In this document: in pieces, positions 47,490 to 55,558 of the stretch
How the letters are laid out: each line of letters begins with the position of its first letter
How positions within the stretch are numbered: the stretch's first letter is position 1
Assembly: GCA_951828385.1 (NCBI GenBank)
Contig: OX639973.1
Location: forward strand, 310,001 to 374,000
Reading direction: 5' to 3'
DNA: 64,000 nucleotides
Source: an uncultured Poribacteria bacterium
Lineage (GTDB): Bacteria > Poribacteria > WGA-4E > WGA-3G
Made by a program: the position numbers and the translations under genes
Notes under the pieces: generated by a model
Database searches by the model: none
Told to the model about the DNA's origin: nothing
What the model saw: only the letters and a program-made list of their open reading frames with translations

Positions 47490-49937
47490 TTATAGAAGAT
47501 TTGGGATAGCGTCCTCATCAAGTTCAAGACCAACTTCAAATGTATAACGCGATTTAATGGCTTTAAAACGAATTTTGATTTCTCGTGTTCTTCCTTGGCG
47601 GTTCGTCAATTTTTGCGTTGCTTCTCGCGATAGTATTTTTTCTTTTACACGTGCGATGTGGAATATCCACTCTGATACGCTGAGATAATGTGACTTGTAT
47701 TTGCGATAATCTTCTTCAACGCATTCAACAAATTCATAAGGAACAACATCATAAGTTTGGTAATTCTTCTTTCGGATAACAACGTGTCCTTCTTCTTCAA
47801 CATCCTCACCATAATTATCTTGTGGTTTTTTGCCAAATACTACATCTGTATCAATGGCTATTGCAAGTTCGGAATGCATAAGCGAAAGGCTTTCTGGGTA
47901 TACAACATTCACCCAATCACACGCATTCTGAAAAGTATAATGCTGCCCAAAGACTTCCCATGAACGTTGCAAAATATCTAAGTCGTAGGGCAGACACGCC
48001 TTTTCATTCTTGTAAGGTGGAGCAATGTACATCCGATGAACATATCCATCCTGATTTGGAGACTCTCCTTTTCTGTGAAGTCTGCCCCCCCGTTGAACAA
48101 TTGAGTCAATCGGTGCGATTTCAGAATACATCACGTCTGCGCTAATGTCTAAACTGAGTTCACTCACTTGGGTAGACACAAGTATGCAGGGTTCAGTGTT
48201 GTAAAAATCACGGCATTCTAATGCGTTAATATCCGCTTCCTTTCTATCTTTCGGCTTCTTGAAAAGGGCACGGATTATTTTTTCTTTTTCGTTTCGGTGT
48301 TTACTAATGAACCCAGAATGATAACAAATCAAATTTTCATCAATACCAGAATCTGCTAAAGTCTGATAGATTTTCTTAGCACGTGCAACTTGGTTGACAA
48401 AGATAATTTGCCTTCTATCAATGTTTTGCCGAATGAGTTCCAGCAGTTCGTCTGAAACGGATTTATCATCCTCATCAATCAAGATATCAGTTAACCGCTC
48501 TATTTCAAAAGGTGTTTTGGGTTTTGAAGTGTTTTGGATAACTGCTGGGGCGCGCTGAAATTTATAGGGTTGATTTGTGACCAATGTATCTAACTCGTTA
48601 TGAACAGCACACGGGATTGTAGCGGTCATCACGAGATGTGGAACCTGCAATTCGGTTAACCTTCGCATAGTTTCTGCAATTGCCCCCAAAGTGTGCTTTT
48701 CATAATAGTGGATTTCATCAAAAACCACCAATGAAGAAGCGATGTTAGAGAAAGCTCTATCTGCGAATCTATAGCCGTGGTAGAGACTCATAATCAGGTG
48801 ATCAACTGTGGAAATAGTTATCGGTTTGGCATAGATACTATTCTCGAAGACTTGTTCCATAATTAAGTTTTCCATTTCATCTTCTTTAGTATCCTCTTCG
48901 TTAGTTTCTTGTGTCCTTTGACGAAGGAATTCAGATGCGTCGCCGTGTGTAATTCCGACAAGTTCCTCGGGTATTGCATACTTTTCGTCGTCAGTTAAAT
49001 CTTTGCTGAGATTGTTTGCAGTGAATTTTGTCGGCAACGTAAAAATAATCCGGTCAATACGATTTTCTCTTAGCAACTTTTGTGCTAAGAGCAAGGCAGC
49101 AGCAGTTTTTCCTTCGCCACATCCTGCGTTTAAAATGATCCTCTCTGAGTCTTGCCGAAGAATATCCTGTTGCATCTCATTTGGTGTAGGAACAAAGGAA
49201 TGATCGCGCAACTGTTCATTACTGTAGAATGGAAACTGGTTTTTAATAGCAGTGAGTTCTTCAGGAGTTAAGTTGGTCGCATAAGGATTTCCAATAGTAC
49301 CACCTTCAGGAGCGTTTTTACTTGCGTAAGCGTCTGAGGTAGTTAGCACATTTAGCATGAGCGAGTAAAGTGCCTTAAACCGCGAGTCTGCTTGCTTCTT
49401 AATGACCTTTTTCAATTTATCTATTGCTTGACAGATTTTGTCAAACGGAAGTCTTTCTAATTGCCATGACCTCAGCTGAAAATTGGGCTCTAACTGGCGG
49501 AAATAGTCAAAATGAGTGTTAATGTAATCAACTGGTAAAGTGGCATTTTGCCATCGGAAATTATCCTCTCGGAATGCATCTTTATGAAGTTGTCCATGAT
49601 GCGCAAGGACTGCAAACATGGCTGCATAAAGTGGGCTATTGTCGAAAGAGCGTGGAGCATTGCTTGTCATAAGCCCAATTCCAAAAGATGGAAGTGCGTG
49701 TGTGATTCTGTTTCCATTGTCTCGGATATAATCCTGCCACTCGTCAGATGCTTTCCCAATGTCATGACACCAGACAGCAAAACGTAAAGCCTGCCTCACC
49801 TCTTGCCAATTCCAACCGTATCTTTGGCACAATTGACGTAGAAATGTTTCGCGGCGTTCTATAATCTCATCACAAACTGTTAAACAGTCCTGAATATGTC
49901 CCCGTAAAGTTTGATTGGTTTTACCGAGAATTTCCAT
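47490..49937 (-). CDS. cas3: Cas3 nuclease-helicase (HD plus DEIH helicase)
   Basis: An 815-residue Cas3 that degrades target DNA after Cascade binding. The N-terminal HD nuclease shows His14 and the HD pair in WCHDIGKASDEW (about 57-68). The helicase has a Walker A variant (LNAGCGEGKTAAALL), motif II DEIH in LVVFDEIHYYE, VMTATIP (motif III) and DSIVQRGGRLHRKGE (motif VI). So nuclease and helicase are fused in one protein, as usual for I-B. I use ATG at 49937, which overlaps cas5 by 17 nt; an in-frame TTG at 49961 is the alternative. Confidence 0.93.
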   Translation of the reverse strand: MEILGKTNQTLRGHIQDCLTVCDEIIERRETFLRQLCQRYGWNWQEVRQALRFAVWCHDIGKASDEWQDYIRDNGNRITHALPSFGIGLMTSNAPRSFDNSPLYAAMFAVLAHHGQLHKDAFREDNFRWQNATLPVDYINTHFDYFRQLEPNFQLRSWQLERLPFDKICQAIDKLKKVIKKQADSRFKALYSLMLNVLTTSDAYASKNAPEGGTIGNPYATNLTPEELTAIKNQFPFYSNEQLRDHSFVPTPNEMQQDILRQDSERIILNAGCGEGKTAAALLLAQKLLRENRIDRIIFTLPTKFTANNLSKDLTDDEKYAIPEELVGITHGDASEFLRQRTQETNEEDTKEDEMENLIMEQVFENSIYAKPITISTVDHLIMSLYHGYRFADRAFSNIASSLVVFDEIHYYEKHTLGAIAETMRRLTELQVPHLVMTATIPCAVHNELDTLVTNQPYKFQRAPAVIQNTSKPKTPFEIERLTDILIDEDDKSVSDELLELIRQNIDRRQIIFVNQVARAKKIYQTLADSGIDENLICYHSGFISKHRNEKEKIIRALFKKPKDRKEADINALECRDFYNTEPCILVSTQVSELSLDISADVMYSEIAPIDSIVQRGGRLHRKGESPNQDGYVHRMYIAPPYKNEKACLPYDLDILQRSWEVFGQHYTFQNACDWVNVVYPESLSLMHSELAIAIDTDVVFGKKPQDNYGEDVEEEGHVVIRKKNYQTYDVVPYEFVECVEEDYRKYKSHYLSVSEWIFHIARVKEKILSREATQKLTNRQGRTREIKIRFKAIKSRYTFEVGLELDEDAIPNLL

Positions 49938-50589
49938 TGAATATAATGTTCCGTCCTTCAATTGGATACGCGAGGCGTGGTTCGCTTAGCGCAACCGATT
50001 CACCTTCCGGTGGAATAGAGTAAATTTGCCGATGCATCTGCCACTGTTCTCTTGATGCTTCGGTATAACGAGAAGGCATGTTCACCAATTGACATCCTTC
50101 CACAAAACCTGGGATAATTGAATGAATTTGTTGCATTTCAGCCGGTTCGCATTCAACAATACGCGGGTTAATAATATCAACGACATCATCCGATTCACCA
50201 AGATAAAGAGGCCAGTGCGGGGCAGTAAGTGCTTGTTGTGCTTCGATAAGCAGCGATTCATCAGTTTTAAGGTAGATAGTAGAGCGAACCTGTATTAATT
50301 TTTGACGCATCAATATCGTTCTGTCAAATAATGCATTTCCCTCTCGTGCAGGTTTAAAAATCTTGCTAAACGTCTCAAGGAATTTTCCTTTAGATTCTAT
50401 AACGAGGGAGATTTGCCAATTATCTCTGTCCGCATTCCAATCTTGCGGTTTACCTCTTGCGGCATTTAACATGCCGTAAAGTGTTGGTGGCGGCGGGATA
50501 GGATATGTCACATGAACGTTCACCGCCTGTGGCTGCTTAAATGATGCCCAAAATGGACAAATTACACCAAAGGTAAGTATCTTTTCCAT
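49921..50589 (-). CDS. cas5: Cascade subunit Cas5
   Basis: A 222-residue RAMP protein that caps the 5' end of crRNA in Cascade. The N terminus MEKILTFGVICPFWASFKQP and the following YPIPPPPTLYGMLNAARG are typical of Cas5 of the I-B (Cst) group, with the first beta strand and the hinge that contacts Cas8. GGAG precedes the start by 7 nt. It follows cas7 by 52 bp and overlaps cas3. Confidence 0.92.
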   Translation of the reverse strand: MEKILTFGVICPFWASFKQPQAVNVHVTYPIPPPPTLYGMLNAARGKPQDWNADRDNWQISLVIESKGKFLETFSKIFKPAREGNALFDRTILMRQKLIQVRSTIYLKTDESLLIEAQQALTAPHWPLYLGESDDVVDIINPRIVECEPAEMQQIHSIIPGFVEGCQLVNMPSRYTEASREQWQMHRQIYSIPPEGESVALSEPRLAYPIEGRNIIFNGNSR

Positions 50590-50641
50590 AACATACTCCG
50601 CTAAGGGCGGGAATTCATGAGAATACCCGCCTTTTATTCGG

Positions 50642-51592
50642 TTATTCAGAAAGTGCCTCTTGCACGTGTGTTGTGAGATTTTTCAAGGCACGAAGTGGAT
50701 TGGCTCTCTCTATCTCAAATTCATCCAAAATATGAGTCAACGCGTCATCGTTTTGGATCACCCCTGGCGTAAATCCGCAGAAAAGTTTTGCACCATCATC
50801 CTCTAAATCCTGCAATACGACCCGCAGTGTTTCCGTGTTAACATCTCCATCATCGTCAAGCTCTAAAGCCCTTAAGGTTCTATGTGAATAACGGGTGTGG
50901 GTTGACGCTATGAAAATGTCTGGGGCAAGCGATGCAGCATTCCGAGCTTGTTTTGCAAAATCAGTAAGACCACCAATCGCCTCTAAAACGGCAATAGTCC
51001 GTTCTATCTTCTTTTCCTTTTCAATCTCAACCGTGGTTTCCCATTCTTTGAATGTAGCGTTTTTGCCTTTACCATCATATTGTGGTGTAATCACTTTGCC
51101 GATGTTCGCAACATCAAGTGACAACCCAACGCGATAAACATTTGCCATTATTTGTACATAGGCGATGCGCTGATCCGCAGTTTGTTTACCCTCTTTTTCA
51201 ATCCCGCTCATGCGAATTAGCAAATCTGTGACCTTATCAGAGACAATCTGACCGAGCGCAGGTGTAGCTTTGATGGGTGACCATCGTCTGTCAAAACCTT
51301 CACCAGATTTCGGATTGAGAAAACCGAACAGATCACAGAGCCAACACTCTGCAACTTTGGTACAAGGTGTTTCAGGTACACAAAGAAATACACCCGGATT
51401 GTTCCGATGAATCGCTTCGCGTAATGCATGCCGCACCGATTGACCGGAGGCGTAAGGTTTTCGTCCGTTGTCATAGGTTTTCAGTTCTGTGACGTTACCA
51501 CCGCCACCTTCACCAGCATTGAGGTTGCTTAAGTCGGTTTTGCTAAGCCAAACCATTGCAACACCTTTCAAATCATTCGTGTTATTAGTCAT
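50642..51592 (-). CDS. cas7: Cascade backbone subunit Cas7 (Cst2/DevR family)
   Basis: A 316-residue protein forming the filament that coats the crRNA spacer. The beginning GVAMVWLSKTDLSNLNAGEG followed by a Gly-rich stretch, and YASGQSVRHALREAI, are marks of the Cst2/DevR branch. Two Cys pairs (FLCVPETPCTKVAECWLCDL) may bind zinc. ATG at 51592 is chosen because GGAGGT lies 8 nt upstream; an upstream in-frame extension lies inside cas8. The start overlaps the end of cas8 by 8 nt. Confidence 0.93.
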   Translation of the reverse strand: MTNNTNDLKGVAMVWLSKTDLSNLNAGEGGGGNVTELKTYDNGRKPYASGQSVRHALREAIHRNNPGVFLCVPETPCTKVAECWLCDLFGFLNPKSGEGFDRRWSPIKATPALGQIVSDKVTDLLIRMSGIEKEGKQTADQRIAYVQIMANVYRVGLSLDVANIGKVITPQYDGKGKNATFKEWETTVEIEKEKKIERTIAVLEAIGGLTDFAKQARNAASLAPDIFIASTHTRYSHRTLRALELDDDGDVNTETLRVVLQDLEDDGAKLFCGFTPGVIQNDDALTHILDEFEIERANPLRALKNLTTHVQEALSE

Positions 51593-53300
51593 TTTGACTA
51601 CCTCCATTATCAGATTTAGATTCAAAAACCTTAGCGTTGTAAGCGGAAAGACAGACATAAGTGGAAAGCGTCTCAGCGATCTCCTTGTAATTCTTATCTG
51701 TCAGTTCGTTCAAAATGTGGTCAACACGTTCTTGCTTAACCGGAACCGCTTTTTTAGCATCTTCACCTGTACTAAACTTATACAAGCGGAACATGACTAT
51801 ATTGAGAGCATCTCTGAAAGCATTTACACTGGAAATGTTGAACAGTTTACTAACGAGCGTTACATCTTTATAAAAAGTAGTTCCGATTGTGGTACCTAAG
51901 GCACGCAAATCTTCACGTAATTTTTCATCTAACACTTGATTTACCTCCAAAAAATGGTTTACAAAAACACGAAGCAGCCTTATAGGATGTGGCGCACCTC
52001 GCTGTAGAGAAATCAAAACAGCATCCTGATGTTTCCATAGGTTAAACAACGCAACCTTCATCAAGGAAGGGGTACTGGTTGCAATGGCTTGGCTTAATTG
52101 TCCGATTGCATTTTCACCGTCAGGGGTTCGGGATGACATCCTAACAAGAATATCTGGGACAAGTTTAATTTGTGTGGGTTTGAAATCAATAGGTTCAATG
52201 AATTTATACAATCGCGTATCCACATCAACAGTATGGAAATTTTGAAAAATCACATTTTGTCCTTTACTGAATGGGATAATTACCCAACGTGTCAGCTGAC
52301 TGACAGATTCCGCAGTTTGTTCCACAAGTGGTGAAAAATCCCATTCACCTTCGCCCTCTTCGTCATCGGATGGTGTAAATTCATAAAAAATGTTATGGAA
52401 TAACGAGATAGCAAGTGAATATCGGTTGGAAACTCGCATTTGAGTCCGTAGGTTGGTATAAGGGTAAAGTCCTTTTTGCCTTAAATCATCTTTTAAATTG
52501 TCTTCCAATCTTTCATGAACTTTAGCTAACAACTCAATATCAGGAATATCGGGTAGAATCAACTTTGTTAATTGTTTAGCGGGGTTATAAACAAAGGGAA
52601 CATTTTCGTCAAGAGTAGCACAGAGGCTAAGCAGATAGTAAACCGAACCCACTTTAGGTACAACAGCACTCCCGTAAAATCCCCGAACTTTTGTGTTTTG
52701 ATGCTTGCTAGCAAAAGGGTTCACCACTTGAAGAAGATCTTTAGATTTAGTGCAAGACCTACCCGACATCTCGCAAACTTTTTTACCTCCTCCGCCTTGC
52801 CAATCTTGAATAAAGTCTCGGATGTTTTGTTGTTGCTTTGTTCTAAACGTATCGGCATTATTACCAATACCAACAAAATTAAACCTCATCTGAATGAGGG
52901 ACAAAGTGTCCTTAATCGTGCTGCCTTTCCACTCTTTTTTAATGAGTGCGCGATCATCTTCAGTAGTTTGTATCCGCGATCCATCTCGATCAATATAACC
53001 ATGCTCATCATAACTTAACTTTGCGCCTTCAAGGATTTTAGCACCACGACTCAGCCAGAAAAGGCTATTCCATCTTTCCATGAACCTCTGATTCAACCAT
53101 TCCTCAAACTTTTCAAGATTTGCTACATCTATTGTAATAGTTGCCTCATGCGGTGTTAACGCTAACTTGCAATCGAAAGGCGTAGAGCGTAATTCCGCAC
53201 CAAAACTCACAATCCCGAAATCTGTCCATGGATTTCCGGTCAGTTCCAATACCAGTGATGAAGTGTCGCTTAAATTGAATTCCAACTGTTGGTTTTCCAT
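51585..53300 (-). CDS. cas8b1: Cascade large subunit Cas8 (Cas8b1/Cst1 type)
   Basis: A 571-residue large subunit that reads the PAM. LELTGNPWTDFGIVSFGAEL near the N terminus is the signature of the Cst1 group. A KKVCEMSGRSCTKSKD segment near residue 190 looks like the partial zinc-binding loop of this family. The rest is helical with an acidic linker (SDDEEGEGEWD) at about 325. AAAGGAGG lies just before ATG. Its own promoter lies in the 73-bp gap after cas6. The name rests on motif recall. Confidence 0.85.
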   Translation of the reverse strand: MENQQLEFNLSDTSSLVLELTGNPWTDFGIVSFGAELRSTPFDCKLALTPHEATITIDVANLEKFEEWLNQRFMERWNSLFWLSRGAKILEGAKLSYDEHGYIDRDGSRIQTTEDDRALIKKEWKGSTIKDTLSLIQMRFNFVGIGNNADTFRTKQQQNIRDFIQDWQGGGGKKVCEMSGRSCTKSKDLLQVVNPFASKHQNTKVRGFYGSAVVPKVGSVYYLLSLCATLDENVPFVYNPAKQLTKLILPDIPDIELLAKVHERLEDNLKDDLRQKGLYPYTNLRTQMRVSNRYSLAISLFHNIFYEFTPSDDEEGEGEWDFSPLVEQTAESVSQLTRWVIIPFSKGQNVIFQNFHTVDVDTRLYKFIEPIDFKPTQIKLVPDILVRMSSRTPDGENAIGQLSQAIATSTPSLMKVALFNLWKHQDAVLISLQRGAPHPIRLLRVFVNHFLEVNQVLDEKLREDLRALGTTIGTTFYKDVTLVSKLFNISSVNAFRDALNIVMFRLYKFSTGEDAKKAVPVKQERVDHILNELTDKNYKEIAETLSTYVCLSAYNAKVFESKSDNGGSQND

Positions 53301-53333
53301 AGCATTCCTCCTTTCAAAACCGTTATAAATATA

Positions 53334-53362
53334 TTATAACAAATTTGCTTTGTTAAGTCAAC
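53334..53362 (-). promoter_or_regulatory. Internal promoter before cas8
   Basis: On the minus strand TTGACT (53357-53362), 17 nt, TATAAT (53334-53339). The transcript would begin about 27 nt before the cas8 start. After the -10 the sequence TATAATATATT..AACGGTTTT matches the same part of the array promoter. Confidence 0.75.
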
Positions 53363-53373
53363 TTAAAACTTAT

Positions 53374-54126
53374 TTAGACTTCTGCCATGCCGAAACCTGC
53401 GCTGTTTTTGTCGCCGAAACCGCATTCGTATCCGATCTGGATTAACGCAGGATTCCCTGTGACACGGAACGGACACATGATGCCTCTTATCTTGATGCCC
53501 TTGTAGTCTATGAGACGGGTGACGCGTCCTTGTCGCCTGTCGATATAGGCTTTGTCAAAGGCGAAAGTCAAGGTGTCGTCATGAGGGGCGCGACCGTGGA
53601 TTGCTTCGTGTTTGCGGATTAGGTTTTGACGGATGAGCCCAGGGAGCGCGGGATCGTCGGGCATGCAGTAGTGCATTACTTGTTTTCCATCTCGCTCGCG
53701 TTTTGTGGACATCGTAATCGGAGAGAGACATCGAAAACGCATCTCTGGCCGAAAGCGAGGGATACGCGGTATTGTGACATCCCTGATGGGTAACTGACGC
53801 TGTCCAAGGGATAACTGTCCCTCGGTTAAGAGTGTGTCGGCGAAATGGGAGAGAAAGCGTTCTACTGGGGAAGAGACGTACCACGTTAACGTTGAACGGA
53901 AATGGATATTGTCACCAGTGATGCGTCTGCGTTCCGCCATGAGTTGTGAGAAGGTGAAGAGTTTGAACCGTTTTTCTGCAGCGCGGTAGCCTTCCTCGTG
54001 GAGAAAGGATGCGTATTCAGGGTCGGATTCGGCGAGGAAACGGTAGATTATGCCTGCAAGCAGATGATTGTAGTTAACGGGGAGCGTGATGCCGTCCCCA
54101 ACGTCGGCGAGAATTTGGATTCGCAT
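53374..54126 (-). CDS. cas6: CRISPR repeat-processing endonuclease Cas6
   Basis: A 250-residue protein that cuts the pre-crRNA within each repeat. MRIQILADVGDGITLPVNYN is followed by HLLAGIIYRFL, where His21 is the likely catalytic His and Tyr28 may assist. The C terminus GYECGFGDKNSAGFGMAEV is the Gly-rich loop typical of Cas6. AAAGGAGGT precedes ATG. It is the first gene of the cas operon, directly after the cas promoter at 54196-54224. Confidence 0.93.
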   Translation of the reverse strand: MRIQILADVGDGITLPVNYNHLLAGIIYRFLAESDPEYASFLHEEGYRAAEKRFKLFTFSQLMAERRRITGDNIHFRSTLTWYVSSPVERFLSHFADTLLTEGQLSLGQRQLPIRDVTIPRIPRFRPEMRFRCLSPITMSTKRERDGKQVMHYCMPDDPALPGLIRQNLIRKHEAIHGRAPHDDTLTFAFDKAYIDRRQGRVTRLIDYKGIKIRGIMCPFRVTGNPALIQIGYECGFGDKNSAGFGMAEV

Positions 54127-54170
54127 AAATACCTCCTTTAGTGATTGAGCATCACTTCTTGCATAGCGTT

Positions 54171-54190
54171 ATTAGGTAGTATAACAATGG
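54171..54190 (-). promoter_or_regulatory. Putative Cascade target site in the start of the cas transcript
   Basis: On the minus strand CCA (54190-54188) is followed by TTGTTATACTACCTAAT (54187-54171). The spacer of the degenerate mini-array starts TTGTTTTACTACCTAAT: 16 of 17 agree and the one mismatch is at position 6. The site begins at about +1 of the cas promoter, so a bound Cascade complex would block it. Confidence 0.6.
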
Positions 54191-54195
54191 AAATA

Positions 54196-54224
54196 ATTAT
54201 ACCATTATAAAAAATCATTGTCAA
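54196..54224 (-). promoter_or_regulatory. Consensus promoter of the cas operon
   Basis: TTGACA (54219-54224), 17 nt, TATAAT (54196-54201) on the minus strand. A second TATAAT lies inside the spacer (54204-54209). Start near 54189, 60 nt before cas6. Confidence 0.85.
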
Positions 54225-54226
54225 AT

Positions 54227-54316
54227 TTTTTTATTCCAAACTGGTTCGATTAGAACAAAACTTGTGCTAATTAGGTAGTAAAACAAGTTTCTATTCCATA
54301 CTGGTCTGATTAGAAT
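54227..54316 (-). CRISPR. Degenerate repeat-spacer-repeat unit, candidate CreR-like regulatory RNA
   Basis: Two 30-nt sequences resemble the array repeat. 54287-54316 (first in transcription order) keeps GTTTCTATTCCATACTGG and ends CTGATTAGAAT. 54227-54256 reads TTTTTTATTCCAAACTGG and then TTCGATTAGAAC. The spacer between them (54257-54286) is 30 nt, shorter than in the array. On the minus strand the first repeat would give a normal GGAATAGAAAC crRNA handle. The unit ends 3 bp before the cas -35 box, and its spacer matches the cas transcript start (54171-54187). No clear promoter precedes it; TTGAAA near 54345 is only a weak -35. The spacer ends can also pair with each other (AAACTTGT with ACAAGTTT). 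Confidence 0.65.
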
Positions 54317-54876
54317 CTGCTACATTTGTTTAAGACGTTCCTTTTCAAAAAAGGTTTAAGGCAGTAGGACTTACGCAAAATTGAGCCCGGACACATGCGT
54401 TGCGATGGCACCAGATGAGTTAGCCATCATCAGTTAGGAGAATAATTGTGATACCACGAGGCGGGCGACACAACCATTGTGCTTATTGATGTAATTTGTA
54501 ACCATATCACATTGCCATCCTTGCACTGATCGAAGCAGTACCAAGCTCCGTGATAAAATTTCATAGCAAATTTCATAGCAGCTTCATAGCACACTTCACT
54601 AAAACCGTCAAAAACACAGTTGTGGTTTAGGTTTATGGCACTTCATAAATTTCATAGTTGTTCGATTTGCTATGAAAACTGTGAAATTTCATACGCAGCA
54701 TTTCGCTAAAAAGATGTCCGATCCAATAATTTCTTAAAATTGAATGGCCCTTTAGAAAATGGGCAATTGGGTTGATTTTTTGTTAGGTAAACGGTTAGAA
54801 TTATAGCATGAAAAAAATAATCCCGACGATTTTGATAGTTTCATGGTTAACGTGTTTTTCGACGAGGATCGCTATA
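54317..54876. other. Intergenic region without a supported gene
   Basis: It contains a single end of the AGGACTTACGCA element (54366-54384), a short hairpin CCTTTT/AAAAGG near 54338, and several copies of TTTCATAGC/CATAGCAAA phrases (about 54545-54695), some in inverted order. A short frame from 54808 opens with a signal-like stretch but overlaps the end of the next gene and is not convincing. Confidence 0.5.
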
Positions 54877-55383
54877 TCAAATCCCCATACGGAGCGCAAC
54901 CGCGGCGAGCAGGATGAGCAACGAAACCACACCCATCAGACTCGATACCACCGACATCTGCGAACGGAGTGGCTTGATTTCGGGGGGGAGCTCTTCAAGT
55001 GTCGGGTCTAAATCCTCAATCGCTGCTGCCAAGCGGGGCGCGAAAATCATGCTGTGTAAAACCGTGAGGATAATCAGGACGAAGAAAAGTCCGATTTTAA
55101 TCAGGAGGGTTCGCATAAACGCATCAGAGATCGGACTTGGGGAAGTGATGTCAACGGAGAAAAAGATGTTGACGATGCCGGTAAAAAATAATACACCGAT
55201 ACACACCCAGACAACAGGTTCAAACCGTTTGCCGATCTGCATCAAGAGTTTGATGCGTTGAATAGGTGGCAGGCTCTGTCTGAAGTGCGGGACAATCACC
55301 ATCGCCAAAATGAGGTTACCGCCGACCCATGTAACAGCAGCGATAACGTGTATCCAGAGAACGAAGAGAGAGAATATATCCAT
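54877..55383 (-). CDS. CopD-like four-helix membrane protein
   Basis: A 168-residue protein with four membrane segments. The first, LFVLWIHVIAAVTWVGGNLI, has the His and the W-x-GG typical of CopD/DUF4149-type proteins. The second is FEPVVWVCIGVLFFTGIVNI and the third IGLFFVLIILTVLHSMIFAP with another His; the last is near the C terminus. Such proteins take part in copper handling or bind haem in the membrane. No copper genes are adjacent, so the role is uncertain. Confidence 0.7.
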   Translation of the reverse strand: MDIFSLFVLWIHVIAAVTWVGGNLILAMVIVPHFRQSLPPIQRIKLLMQIGKRFEPVVWVCIGVLFFTGIVNIFFSVDITSPSPISDAFMRTLLIKIGLFFVLIILTVLHSMIFAPRLAAAIEDLDPTLEELPPEIKPLRSQMSVVSSLMGVVSLLILLAAVALRMGI

Positions 55384-55558
55384 GTTTTAAATTCCTTATA
55401 GAGTTGTCGGTTATCGGTTATTGGAGAGTTTTAAAGTCCGTAAAGTGTGCTAAAGTGTTATTGCTTCGGTGTTTCCCTTAGTAAAGTCGTTAACAACTTT
55501 AGGATACTTCGCAACTTTAGATACACTTGCAAACTTTCTGACCACTGATGGCAACCTC

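Noticed and set aside
54808-55011. 67-codon plus-strand frame with a signal-like start
   Set aside because: It runs into the end of the CopD-like gene on the other strand and has no clear ribosome site.
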